Below, piece after piece: positions 41,143 to 49,961 of a DNA stretch of 64,000 nucleotides. Position 1 is the stretch's first letter. Each line of letters opens with the position of its first letter. The notes beneath the pieces were generated by a model. The model did not search any database, had not been told where the DNA came from, and worked only from the letters and a program-made list of their open reading frames with translations. The position numbers were made by a program, and so were the translations under genes. The DNA comes from Advenella incenata (lineage in GTDB: Bacteria; Pseudomonadota; Gammaproteobacteria; Burkholderiales; Burkholderiaceae_B), in assembly GCF_004217095.1 (NCBI RefSeq), contig NZ_SHKO01000003.1:1-64000 (forward strand). Direction: 5' to 3'.

Positions 41143-43119
41143 ATGGAAGGTGCGCTGGACAAATTCAGTGCGGTGCTGGAACAGGCGATGGTGCATCTGC
41201 AAAAAAGCATGCAGCAGGAGAACACCTATACTGCCCTGGTGCTGGCCGCTGATGGCGCTCACATTGCGGCGAGCTTGCTGGCGCACTGGCAACGCCACGC
41301 GCCGGCTCAGGCACAGTTGCATCTGGTATTTTTTGAAGCTGCCGCGATCGCCTCGTCAGGCACGACAGTTGCGGCTGATGGTACATCGGCGTCTGCCCTG
41401 GCGCAGCAGCGCCCGCTCGCAGCAAACTGCGATGACCCACGTATAGTCCTGGATACGCTGCTGGCGGCCTCTGATGATGCCGGCGTGCCGTTGCTGCCCG
41501 GCGTGCATCGGTTTGATGCGCCGACGTACCGGCTCACGGTGACACGCCTGATTGGGGCGGTCGGGCAGACCTTCTCGCAGTTGGTTGCTGTTGTGGACCT
41601 GGTGTTGGTGGAATCGACCAGCCGGGTCGCCGACATTGCTCACTTTGCCGACAGTGTGTTGCGTATTGCCGGGCCCGATCTGGCCATGGTGGCACCACAG
41701 CCGGTGTTGGAGCAACTGCAGCAGGCGATCACAAGCAAGGGCTCGCGGGCCCTGGCTTTGCATCCATTGGCTCGGCCATGGCAAGTGCTGCTGGCGCGGC
41801 TGCATAAACCGGCCAAGCCGCCGCTTGCCTCGGCTCGCACGGCCTGGGTGGTGGGTGGCAGTCTCGCCGGCGCGGGGGTGGCCTATGCGCTGGCATTGCG
41901 CGGCTGGCATGTGCACGTGACCGACCCGGCACTGGCCTGTGATCAGTCAGGACCGCAGGCAGGCCATCTTGCCGCTGCCCTCACGCCGCTTATTTCCGTA
42001 GATGATAATTTCAAGGCGCGCTTGAGTCGGGCCGGCGTGTATCGCGCCCATCAGCGCTGGGCGGACTTTGACGCCGATATTATCGTCTCGCGTAGTGGCA
42101 CGCTGGAGCTGGCGCGCAGCAAAGGGCATGCGCGCGACCTGTTGCAGGCTGTGCACGCTATGGCCTATCCCGACGGGTGGGTCAGTCTGATCGCGCAGCC
42201 CCAGGCCGCCGCGTGCGCCGGCGTGGGCGTTGCCCGGCATGGCGCGTACTTTGCCAAAGGCATGACGGTTTCTCCCCCGAATTTGATCAGCAAGCTGCTA
42301 TCCCATTCCAATATTGTCTGTCATGGGCAGCAGGTCGATTCACTGCATAAAGGGGCGCAAGGTTGGCAACTGCGATCTCATCAGAACGGTGAACCCGTGG
42401 TCCTGGCCGAATGCGATACCGTTATCCTGGCGGCCGCCGCCCACACGCCGGCACTGTTGGCCGCAAGCGGTCTGGATCAGCATACCCTGCGTTCAGGACG
42501 CAGGCAGTCGATCATGCCGGCGATCATGTCCATGGATACGCTGGCCGGACAAGTCATGCACGTGCCGGCGGCCATGTTGCCGCAGGTGCCGGTCAGTGTG
42601 ATTGGCGCAGAAGGCTATTTTCTGCCGCCAGTGCAGGGACAGTGTGTGCTGGGCAGCACCTACGAACGGGAACCGGCCGGTCAGGGATGTACCCGTAGCG
42701 GCCAGCAGCAAATCGTGAGTAAACTGGCGCCGGCGCTGGGGCCAGCCGTCTTGCAGCCGGTGGTCGATGCAATGGCGGGGTGCGCACCCATTGCCGGATG
42801 GCCGCCCTTGGCCTCGTCCGGTGAGGCGGGCGATGCAAGCAGCGGAGAGGGGGGTGATGCAACGCCAGCCCGTGCGCAGGCAGTGCAACATAGCGATGCC
42901 CCGGTTTTTGCTGGCTGGGCCGGCAGCCGGGCGGTCATCCGGGGTCGGTTGCCTGCATTTGGCCCAATACGCCATGCGCCCGGCCTGTGGCTGGCCTGCG
43001 GCTACGCCTCCCATGGTCTGACTTGGTCGGCGTTGGCCGGCGATGTCATTGCCGCCATGCTCAACGCAGAACCGGTTCCGCTGGAGCGCGATTTGCTGCA
43101 TGCGGTGGCGCCGCGCTGA
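41143..43119 (+). CDS. MnmC-like FAD oxidoreductase with a degenerate N-terminal methyltransferase-like domain
   Basis: The 658-residue protein follows the layout of MnmC, the bifunctional enzyme that finishes mnm5s2U in tRNA wobble positions. The C-terminal two thirds (from about residue 235) form an FAD-dependent oxidoreductase that ends ASHGLTWSALAGDVIAAML and PLERDLLHAVAP, very like MnmC. The N-terminal third (residues 1-230) aligns in outline with the MnmC methyltransferase, but where the SAM motif GFGTGLNF is expected it reads AADGAHIAAS. The FAD dinucleotide motif is also unusual (VVGGSLAGAG, with Ser in place of the second Gly of GxGxxG). A Gly/Ser/Asp-rich low-complexity insert lies near residues 555-580. 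ATG 41143 has GGGAG seven bases upstream. A diverged MnmC or a new amino-acid oxidase are the alternatives. Confidence 0.65.
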   Translation: MEGALDKFSAVLEQAMVHLQKSMQQENTYTALVLAADGAHIAASLLAHWQRHAPAQAQLHLVFFEAAAIASSGTTVAADGTSASALAQQRPLAANCDDPRIVLDTLLAASDDAGVPLLPGVHRFDAPTYRLTVTRLIGAVGQTFSQLVAVVDLVLVESTSRVADIAHFADSVLRIAGPDLAMVAPQPVLEQLQQAITSKGSRALALHPLARPWQVLLARLHKPAKPPLASARTAWVVGGSLAGAGVAYALALRGWHVHVTDPALACDQSGPQAGHLAAALTPLISVDDNFKARLSRAGVYRAHQRWADFDADIIVSRSGTLELARSKGHARDLLQAVHAMAYPDGWVSLIAQPQAAACAGVGVARHGAYFAKGMTVSPPNLISKLLSHSNIVCHGQQVDSLHKGAQGWQLRSHQNGEPVVLAECDTVILAAAAHTPALLAASGLDQHTLRSGRRQSIMPAIMSMDTLAGQVMHVPAAMLPQVPVSVIGAEGYFLPPVQGQCVLGSTYEREPAGQGCTRSGQQQIVSKLAPALGPAVLQPVVDAMAGCAPIAGWPPLASSGEAGDASSGEGGDATPARAQAVQHSDAPVFAGWAGSRAVIRGRLPAFGPIRHAPGLWLACGYASHGLTWSALAGDVIAAMLNAEPVPLERDLLHAVAPR

Positions 43120-43277
43120 AAAAATCGCCTGAAAAACGGCCGCATCCGCTTTGTTTTTTAGCCAAAACACGAAATTGATTTTATTTTGTGTGCTAAATGA
43201 GTCAGAATAAGCGTTTTTAGGGAATCTCTTGCCCGTTTCCATGCTCCGGTATTTTCCCCTCACTGAAAAGAACTCAC

Positions 43278-45476
43278 GTGATTCAATTTGATCGTCTTGT
43301 ATTCAAGTCCGCTCATGCAACGCATGCCGAGTTTTCTACGGACACTGATTTATTATTGCGTGTCGAGGCTCATGGCCCGGGCGTATTCAGAATCCTGGCA
43401 GGGTTGCCCGACAGGCTCTCCGAAGAAAAACAAACCCCGCGCCAAAAACAGCGCCAGGCATTGACCGTCGCTCGTGAAGAGTGCATCGGCGACATGCTTA
43501 CCGAGTCGCTGATCGATGAGTCCGGCTGGCGTTTCACCCAGGGCGACGTCTCTCTGGTGATCTGCAACAGTCCGCTGACCATTTCGCTGTTCCGTGGCGA
43601 TTCATGTATTTTGCGCAGCGATGATGGCTTTGAAACGCCGCTGGTCATGGAGTCCGAAGCCGGACAGCCTGCCCATTGGTCGGTCATGTTCGATCTGCCG
43701 GAAAACGAACCGGTTTTCGGGCTTGGTGAAACCGCAGGCGACTTCAACCGCCGCGGCGTGGAAATTGTATCGGACTTGAACGACTTCCGTTATTTGCCGC
43801 TGGCCTGGAATCCCAAGGGCTGGGGCGTTTACGCGAACTCGCTTGAACGGGTCATGCACGATCCGGGCACAGAAGATAATCCGGGTACCTATCAGATTTT
43901 TATTGATGGTCCGGTCTTTGACCTGTTTCTGTTTGCCGGCGATGTGCCCGAAATTTTCAATCAGTATTCCGCGCTAACCGGTCGTGCCGGCCAGCCGCCG
44001 TTGTGGGCCATGGGTGCATGGCTCAAGCAGCAGACGGGCCAGTCTACGCCAGACTTTATTGCGCAGGCCGAGGCGCTGCGACAGTCCCAGTTTGCATTGG
44101 ACGTGCTCGATTTTGCCCAGCCTTCCATGGTGCAGTTCCAGGCGGACAAGCTGGTGCTGGAGTGGGATGATAGTCGTATGGACGATGCACGCCGCACGCT
44201 TGGCGCGTTGCGCGAAAAGTTTTTTGAAATCTGTGTGCCGTCCTTTCCAGGCGTACCGCGCGAATCGGTCCTGTTCGACGATCTGGAAGATCGCGGCTGG
44301 CTGCTGACCGGCGATGATGGCAATGCCTTTGTCTTTGACGGTGTACCGGAAAACGGCAATGCGCCGTTTGGCCTGCTGGACCTGACCTACAAGGATGCTT
44401 ATGCGTTTTGGGTGGAGCGGCATCATCAACTGGTGGACGAAGGCGTTGGCGCCTTCCACAGTTCGTTTCCGGTAGAGATTCCCGATGCGGTCAGTGCGCG
44501 CAATGGCGAATCCGGCGCGTTGCTCAGAGAGCTGTATCCGCTGTTGCTGCGTCGTGCGCTGTTCGATGCGGTTTCCATGAACAAGACACCGACAGAAGGC
44601 GTCGTGCCGTCTGCAGATCTGATTATGGCCGTGCAGCGCGTGGCCTGGCAAAAAACGCCGGCATCGGCCAATGACTGGGACGGACTGACGCAGTGGTTGC
44701 GCCAGGCGCTGTCGATTCAGGCCAGCGGCGTGATCGCGGTCACGCATGATCTGGGTAACCCCGAGCAACTGGATGGCGATACCCCGCTGGATGCGACGTT
44801 GTATCTGCGCATGCTGGGCCTTTGCGTATTTTCTGCCGGGTTTGCCTTTCAGGCCGCGCCGGCATTATTGCCCAGTGCCTATCCGGAAGACATGCAGACC
44901 AAGATCCGGACATTGCTTGAACTGCGCTATCGCCTGATCCCGTATATTAATGGCGTCATTGAAGATTCCGTACGCACCGGCCTGCCGGTACAGCGGATGA
45001 TGGCGCTGGCGTATCCGGACGATGCCAAGGCGCGTGCCTGGGACCAGCAATACATGCTGGGTCCTGCGCTGCTTGTGGCGCCGGTGCTGCAGCCGGGTTC
45101 GTCAGTGAATGTTTATCTGCCCGAAGGCGATGCCTGGTGGGATCTGAACCTGAACCAACGCTATGAGGGCGGGCAGGTGCTCACGGTTGAGTGTGGGCTG
45201 GACTCAGTACCAGTCTTTGGTCGTGAAGGCCATATGCTGTGTCTGGGGCCCGTGCTGCGGCATATGGGTGAGTTCAACTCTGCGCGCATTCTGGACGAAG
45301 TCTGGATGTTCGGCATGCCCATGCATAATCCGGTTGTCATGCGCAACAAGATTCGCGTCATGCAGATGCAAGGCTCCAGTTATATCAAAGGTCTGGAAGG
45401 ACTGAAGATTCTTCAGTCTGATGGCCTTGAAGTGAAACGTCGCGGCGCAGAAGTGCGTATCTCGCGCGAGCGGTAA
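43278..45476 (+). CDS. GH31-family-like protein with apparently lost catalytic residues
   Basis: The 732-residue protein aligns with alpha-xylosidase/alpha-glucosidase enzymes of family GH31. It shows FGLGETAGDFNRRG near residue 150, WNPKGWGVYANS, GQPPLWAMGAWL near residue 237, FGLLDLTYKDAYAFWVERH, and a C-terminal part with LLELRYRLIPYINGVIEDS and QYMLGPALLVAPVL. At the nucleophile motif (KTDFGE in YicI) it reads HSSFPVE, placing Ser396 where Asp is required. The acid/base segment and the HDIGGF motif are also altered (HDLGNPE). No signal peptide is seen, so it is cytoplasmic. Inference: a pseudoenzyme or a repurposed fold. It is not in an operon with sugar genes. Confidence 0.75.
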   Translation: MIQFDRLVFKSAHATHAEFSTDTDLLLRVEAHGPGVFRILAGLPDRLSEEKQTPRQKQRQALTVAREECIGDMLTESLIDESGWRFTQGDVSLVICNSPLTISLFRGDSCILRSDDGFETPLVMESEAGQPAHWSVMFDLPENEPVFGLGETAGDFNRRGVEIVSDLNDFRYLPLAWNPKGWGVYANSLERVMHDPGTEDNPGTYQIFIDGPVFDLFLFAGDVPEIFNQYSALTGRAGQPPLWAMGAWLKQQTGQSTPDFIAQAEALRQSQFALDVLDFAQPSMVQFQADKLVLEWDDSRMDDARRTLGALREKFFEICVPSFPGVPRESVLFDDLEDRGWLLTGDDGNAFVFDGVPENGNAPFGLLDLTYKDAYAFWVERHHQLVDEGVGAFHSSFPVEIPDAVSARNGESGALLRELYPLLLRRALFDAVSMNKTPTEGVVPSADLIMAVQRVAWQKTPASANDWDGLTQWLRQALSIQASGVIAVTHDLGNPEQLDGDTPLDATLYLRMLGLCVFSAGFAFQAAPALLPSAYPEDMQTKIRTLLELRYRLIPYINGVIEDSVRTGLPVQRMMALAYPDDAKARAWDQQYMLGPALLVAPVLQPGSSVNVYLPEGDAWWDLNLNQRYEGGQVLTVECGLDSVPVFGREGHMLCLGPVLRHMGEFNSARILDEVWMFGMPMHNPVVMRNKIRVMQMQGSSYIKGLEGLKILQSDGLEVKRRGAEVRISRER

Positions 45477-45491
45477 AAGTAGTTGTGCCCG

Positions 45492-45527
45492 TTGCGACAA
45501 AGAAAAAAAGTAATTTCTTTGTCGCAA
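45492..45527. repeat. perfect 14-bp inverted repeat between the GH31-like gene and tRNA-Lys
   Basis: TTGCGACAAAGAAA (45492-45505) and its exact complement (45514-45527) surround an 8-base loop, 15 bases after the stop of the GH31-like gene and 15 bases before the tRNA -35 element. It may terminate the upstream transcript, although the U-rich stretch lies in the stem and not after it. Confidence 0.7.
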
Positions 45528-45541
45528 TTATGCAAATAGTA

Positions 45542-45570
45542 TTGACAGCAGGTTCGAATTCCTTCATAAT
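45542..45570 (+). promoter_or_regulatory. consensus promoter of tRNA-Lys
   Basis: TTGACA (45542-45547) and CATAAT (45565-45570) are separated by 17 bp and lie 13 bases upstream of the mature tRNA 5' end. Confidence 0.85.
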
Positions 45571-45583
45571 CTTTTTCTTTCCT

Positions 45584-45659
45584 GGGCTGGTAGCTCAGTC
45601 GGTAGAGCAGTGGACTTTTAATCCATTGGTCGCGAGTTCGAGTCTCGCCCAGCCCACCA
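45584..45659 (+). tRNA. tRNA-Lys (anticodon UUU)
   Basis: A 76-nt cloverleaf: acceptor GGGCTGG pairs with CCAGCCC (45649-45655), discriminator A, encoded CCA end. The D-loop is AGCTCAGTCGGTAGAGC. The anticodon loop CTTTTAA has UUU at 45617-45619, and the T arm contains GTTCGAGTC. It has its own promoter and terminator, so it is a single-gene unit. Confidence 0.98.
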
Positions 45660-45685
45660 GGAAAATCTTGTAGAAAGAATATCTT

Positions 45686-45720
45686 AGCCGCTAGCCTAGA
45701 AATAGAGTAGCGGCTTTTTT
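45686..45720 (+). terminator. rho-independent terminator of tRNA-Lys
   Basis: AGCCGCTA and TAGCGGCT form an 8-bp stem around a 14-base loop, followed by T5 and further T-rich sequence. It begins 27 bases after the tRNA end. Confidence 0.9.
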
Positions 45721-45722
45721 AT

Positions 45723-46100
45723 TTTCCGACTCTACAACGTGCTGCAGCCCCCGATCGCGGCTTGTCCGCAGCTCCACTTTCTGCCTTGTATAACGAATAG
45801 CCGCCAGCAATGGCTGGTCAACGACGATCTGCGCAGTGGTCAATTAGCAGCGTGTATTGCCCCGCCTGCTACCTCATGTGGCGGACATATTCCTGGTCTG
45901 GTCAGCGTCCAAAATCGTTCCTCTAAAAGCGAGGCTGGTCTCCCCGGCAGCATAGAGCCAGTTGGGGAAAGGACCGCGTCACGGCCCGCGACAGGCGCCG
46001 CAAGCGCACAGCATGCGCCCAAAGACGTTCATTACTGCAACGATTACCCTGGCGCCGGGTAAAATAGCGGACATCATCAAGCGTTACGAAGGACACCCGC
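45723..46100. other. intergenic region downstream of tRNA-Lys
   Basis: A 378-bp stretch without a gene I can support. One plus-strand frame of about 100 codons has no ribosome binding site and an unlikely composition. No copy of the tRNA 3' end, hence no attachment-site duplication, is seen here. The MFS promoter presumably lies near its right end. Confidence 0.5.
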
Positions 46101-47297
46101 ATGGCGGACAGCAGTTTTAGTTTAAAAAGCATTGCCGTGCCTGCGTACGGTCCTTCGCTGCTGTTCGGTTTTGCCAACGGTGCGATTTTGCCGGTGATTG
46201 CATTGAGCGCCCGCGATCTAGGTGCTACGCCTGCCTTGGCAGGATTGATCATTGCGCTGATCGGTCTGGGTTCGCTGCTGGCCAATATTCCCGCTGCACT
46301 GATTACCTCGCGCGTGGGTGAGCGAAGCGCGCTGCTGGGAGCATCGGCGATTACCATTGTCGCGCTGTTGCTGTGCATTTTCGCCAATCATGCACTGCTG
46401 CTGGCCTTGGCGACGTTGCTGATCGGCGTGTCAACCTCTGTCTTCTTTCTTGCCCGGCAAACTTACATGATCGAGGCCGTGCCTTTTTATATGCGCGCCC
46501 GGGCGCTCTCGGTACTGGGCGGGGTGAACCGCATCGGCATGTTTGCCGGGCCGTTCGTGGGGGCAGGGGCTATGCACTTTGTAGGGCTGTCTGGTGCCTA
46601 CTGGGTGGGGCTGGCCGCCCTGGTCGCCTCAACGGTGCTGACCTACTATATGCCGGATCTGAAGGTCGAACCCAGGACGCCGAGCCTGTCGGCGGCCAAA
46701 CCCCGTATGGCGCGTATAGCCCGCGAGCATGCCGGTGTGTTCATGTCGCTGGGCCTGGCCGTCTTGCTCATCAGCGCCATGCGCGCGGCAAGGCAAATTG
46801 TGATCCCGTTGTGGGCCGATTATATCGGCCTGAGCCCGACTGCAACCTCGGTCATCTTTGGCTTGTCCTCGGCGGTAGATATGCTGATGTTCTATCCTGC
46901 CGGCAAGATCATGGATGAATGGGGGCGGCTGTGGGTTGCCTTGCCCTGCACGCTGATCATGGGTATTTCACTTGTGATCATGCCATTTACCACCACCGTG
47001 TTCTCCTTTATCGTGGTTGCCATGTTGTTGGGGCTGGGCAATGGTTTTGGTTCGGGGATCAACATGACGCTGGGGGCGGACGCCTCTCCCGATCATGGGC
47101 GCACCGAGTTTCTGGGGCTTTGGCGCCTCATCAGCGACGTGGGCAGCAGCGCCGGCCCCTTTCTGTTATCCGGCATGACCGCGCTGGTGTCACTGGGTGC
47201 TGGCGTCGCGCTGACTGGCGGCTTTGGTTTTATCTCTGCAGCGATTTTCTGGCATTTCCTGCCGCATGCACGAGGCACGAAAGTACGCGATCAGTAG
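46101..47297 (+). CDS. MFS transporter, 12-helix, probable exporter
   Basis: A 398-residue major facilitator with about twelve hydrophobic segments. The loop after the second helix carries TSRVGERSALLGAS, a variant of the MFS motif A. GGVNRIGMFAGPFVGAGAMH in the fifth helix resembles the motif C of drug-type antiporters, so export is more likely than uptake. It is monogenic; the next operon converges on it and a shared hairpin lies at 47359-47414. Substrate unknown. Confidence 0.85.
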   Translation: MADSSFSLKSIAVPAYGPSLLFGFANGAILPVIALSARDLGATPALAGLIIALIGLGSLLANIPAALITSRVGERSALLGASAITIVALLLCIFANHALLLALATLLIGVSTSVFFLARQTYMIEAVPFYMRARALSVLGGVNRIGMFAGPFVGAGAMHFVGLSGAYWVGLAALVASTVLTYYMPDLKVEPRTPSLSAAKPRMARIAREHAGVFMSLGLAVLLISAMRAARQIVIPLWADYIGLSPTATSVIFGLSSAVDMLMFYPAGKIMDEWGRLWVALPCTLIMGISLVIMPFTTTVFSFIVVAMLLGLGNGFGSGINMTLGADASPDHGRTEFLGLWRLISDVGSSAGPFLLSGMTALVSLGAGVALTGGFGFISAAIFWHFLPHARGTKVRDQ

Positions 47298-47358
47298 ACG
47301 CGCACATAGCGCAGATACCTTCAGTCTTGCGCCAGGCGCTCGTGCTAGCGACGCAACA

Positions 47359-47414
47359 TAAAAAAACGCTGCAGCCTGGCGTCGTTGATATCCATGACGA
47401 TGAGGCGCAGCGTT
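47359..47414 (-). terminator. rho-independent terminator of the leftward ABC/dehydrogenase operon
   Basis: Read on the minus strand, AACGCTGCGCCT (47414-47403) pairs with AGGCTGCAGCGTT (47377-47365) with one bulged base, and a run of T (complement of 47359-47366) follows. The loop has a further GACG/CGTC pairing. It ends about 80 bases beyond the stop of the substrate-binding protein gene. Confidence 0.75.
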
Positions 47415-47491
47415 GTTGCTTGCTGTCGGTTTTGTCAGGGCGTTAAGTGCAAAAGTGCTTCTATACGCCCTGAGTGTTGCTGCTGCGGATT

Positions 47492-48796
47492 TCAGTGATC
47501 GTACTGCTTGCCTTCTTCCGCCTTCAGCGCTGCCGGCTCGACGGTGCTGAGCCACTCCATGGATTTTTTACCGACCGGCGCGATCAATTTGTCGCCAGAA
47601 TAGATAATCATCTTGTCCAGCACCGCGAACGGGTACTCAGGCACTTTCTTGGTAATGCCGAGCAATTGCGCCTCGTAAGCCTGACCGTCGGCGCGATCGA
47701 TTTTCAGGCTGCGACCAAAGCCAGTAAATTGCACATCGTGCATGGCCGCGGCCACCTGTTCGGTGCTCGGCCATTTGCCGCCGTTATCCTTGATTGCTTT
47801 TTCGTAACCCGCTTTCAGGCCATGGATCGCCTGCACCATGTGGTACACCGAGTAAATCGGATAGGCATTGGTTTTTTCACGAAATTTCTTGATGAAGGCC
47901 TGGTGCTTCGGATCATCCTTGGTTTCCGGATGCAAGAAGTAGTGGTCGCCACGGGCGCCGACAATCACGCCTTCCGGTAGGGCGCTGCCCAGGCGTTCCA
48001 GCGAACTTTCTGCCAGCGGCAGCACGAACGTGGAGTTTTTGAACAGATTGCGCTGCGAAGCCTGCCGCACGAAGTTGTCCAGATCTCCGCCCCAGGAAGT
48101 GGACAGGATGACATCCGGCCGCAGTGCCTGCAAGCGGCTGATTTCTGTAGAGAAATCGGCGGCGCCAAATTTCGGGAACATTTCCGCGACGACACGCACG
48201 TCAGGCTTGAAGCGTTTTAGCGTTGCCAGGAAAATCTCTCTGGAATCACGGCCCCAGGCGTAATCCTGATTGACAATGGCCAGAGTCTTGAAGTCCGGCT
48301 TTGTCTTGAGCAGATACAGAACCGAGGCGACCATTTCAGCGGTGGCATTGGCCTGGGTTCGTACCACGTATTTATATTCTTTCTCTTCCAGTACCTTTTC
48401 GGTGCCGCAATCCCACAAAATATTGAGTGTCTTCAGGTCTTCGGCCACCGGTGCAATGATGTTGCAGTTGCCACTGGAAATGGCAGAAAGAAAGACGCGG
48501 GTGCCGTTCTCTGCCAGACGACGATACTCGGAAAGCAGCTTTTCGCCACCACCGCCTTCGTCAATATAGGTGGGTACGATCTTGACGCCATCGATGCCGC
48601 CGGCCGCATTGATGTCGCTGATCAGCAGATCAGCTGCATGACGTGCCGGTACGCCGAACACCGAAGCAGAGCCGGAAAGAAAAGTGGATATGCCCAGCTT
48701 GATCTCGGCTGGTTTTTCCTGGGCAAAAGCATTGGTACTCATGGCAATGCCGGCGAATGCCGCCGTCGCCATGAGCCGCATGGTTTTTTTTAGCAT
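47492..48796 (-). CDS. periplasmic substrate-binding protein of a branched-chain-amino-acid-type ABC importer
   Basis: The 434-residue protein has a signal peptide (MRLMATAAFAGIAMSTNAFA) and the two-lobed peripla_BP_6 fold: IKLGISTFLSGSASVFG, DINAAGGIDGVKIVP and LAENGTRVFLSAISSGN near the N-terminus. It is last in the eight-gene operon, 28 bases after the alcohol-dehydrogenase gene, although binding-protein genes usually stand first or next to the permeases. LivK relatives also bind amides, aromatic acids, alcohols and other small organics, so the ligand is open. Confidence 0.9.
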   Translation of the reverse strand: MLKKTMRLMATAAFAGIAMSTNAFAQEKPAEIKLGISTFLSGSASVFGVPARHAADLLISDINAAGGIDGVKIVPTYIDEGGGGEKLLSEYRRLAENGTRVFLSAISSGNCNIIAPVAEDLKTLNILWDCGTEKVLEEKEYKYVVRTQANATAEMVASVLYLLKTKPDFKTLAIVNQDYAWGRDSREIFLATLKRFKPDVRVVAEMFPKFGAADFSTEISRLQALRPDVILSTSWGGDLDNFVRQASQRNLFKNSTFVLPLAESSLERLGSALPEGVIVGARGDHYFLHPETKDDPKHQAFIKKFREKTNAYPIYSVYHMVQAIHGLKAGYEKAIKDNGGKWPSTEQVAAAMHDVQFTGFGRSLKIDRADGQAYEAQLLGITKKVPEYPFAVLDKMIIYSGDKLIAPVGKKSMEWLSTVEPAALKAEEGKQYDH

Positions 48797-48824
48797 GGTT
48801 ATGTCTCCTGATTGTTATTGCACT

Positions 48825-49949
48825 CTAAAAGAGGATGGTGTCTCTCAGTCCGTTACCCGACGCAAGGTGATCAAAACCTTCATTGATCTGGTCCAGTGTG
48901 AAAGTCTGTCCCATCAGCTTGTCTACGGGTAGTTTTCCAGCGACATACAGATCTATATATTTTTCAATGTCCCGCGACGGTACGCCGGACCCCAGATAAC
49001 TGCCTTGCACCGTTCTCTCCTCGCCCACCAGTTGCGCCAGCGGCAGCGCGAAATTTGCCCGGGGATTGGGCAGGCCGGATGTTATGGTCGCCCCGCCTCT
49101 TTTGGTGAGCGTATAGGCCGTCTCGAACGCCTGCACGGCGCCGGCCATATCAAAGCCGTAGTCTACGCAACCGCCGGCCTGCGCGATCAGCTCGCTCTTG
49201 TCCTGGACGGCTTTTGGATTGATACAGTGTGTTGCCCCCAGCGTTTTTGCCAGCGCCAGTTTATCGTCGCTCAGATCGACAGCCACAATCCTTCTTGCGC
49301 CAGAGGCGACCGCAGCGATCAGCGCGCTCAGGCCGACACCGCCCAGGCCGACGATGGCAGCGGTATCACCGGCCTGCAATCTGGCCCGGTTGATGACGGC
49401 GCCGGCGCCGGTGAGAACGGCGCATCCGAACAGCGATGCTTCCCTGTGGGAAAGATCGCGAGTGACCTTGACGCAGGAACGCCGGGAAACCACGGCGTAT
49501 TCTGCAAAGCACGAAACACCGGTATGGTGGTTTAGCAGCTGGCCATCCTGGGACAGGCGCTTGTCGCCAGATAGCAGCGTGCCCGCCGTATTGGCGACGG
49601 CACCGGGAATGCATAATGCGGGTCGCCCCTCGGCGCATGGTGCGCAGCAACCGCAGCTGGGCACGAACACCATAACCACATGGTCGCCTGGCTTCAGGTC
49701 GGAGACGCCGCGCCCGCATTCGATGACGGTGGCAGAGGCTTCATGGCCCAGCACGATGGGCATCCCCCTGGGGCGATCGCCATTGATGACCGACAGGTCT
49801 GAATGACAAAGACCACTGGCCTGCATTTTTACAAGCAGTTCGCCGTCGCCGGGCGCGCTCAGGTCCACCTCTTCAATACTTAACGGCCGGCTTTGCGCGT
49901 AGGGCAGCTGCGTGCTGATGGCCCTTAATATGGCTGCTTTGATTTTCAT
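48825..49949 (-). CDS. zinc-dependent alcohol dehydrogenase (class III-like)
   Basis: The 374-residue MDR protein shows GLCHSD (catalytic zinc Cys), GHEASA, the four-cysteine structural zinc loop CGCCAPCAEGRPALC, and the NAD motif GLGGVGLSALIAA. The C-terminal segment ERTVQGSYLGSGVPSRDIEKY is like class III and aryl/alkyl alcohol dehydrogenases. It begins 12 bases after the SDR stop. Inference: it oxidises the imported alcohol to an aldehyde for the aldehyde dehydrogenase encoded upstream. Confidence 0.9.
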   Translation of the reverse strand: MKIKAAILRAISTQLPYAQSRPLSIEEVDLSAPGDGELLVKMQASGLCHSDLSVINGDRPRGMPIVLGHEASATVIECGRGVSDLKPGDHVVMVFVPSCGCCAPCAEGRPALCIPGAVANTAGTLLSGDKRLSQDGQLLNHHTGVSCFAEYAVVSRRSCVKVTRDLSHREASLFGCAVLTGAGAVINRARLQAGDTAAIVGLGGVGLSALIAAVASGARRIVAVDLSDDKLALAKTLGATHCINPKAVQDKSELIAQAGGCVDYGFDMAGAVQAFETAYTLTKRGGATITSGLPNPRANFALPLAQLVGEERTVQGSYLGSGVPSRDIEKYIDLYVAGKLPVDKLMGQTFTLDQINEGFDHLASGNGLRDTILF

Positions 49950-49961
49950 CGCATGTTTTCT

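Noticed and set aside
45739-46062. Plus-strand frame of 107 codons after tRNA-Lys
   Set aside because: No ribosome binding site, no family resemblance, composition unlike neighbouring genes.
45584-46100. Possible integration site or genomic island at tRNA-Lys
   Set aside because: No duplicated tRNA 3' end, integrase or mobility gene is present on either side within the window.
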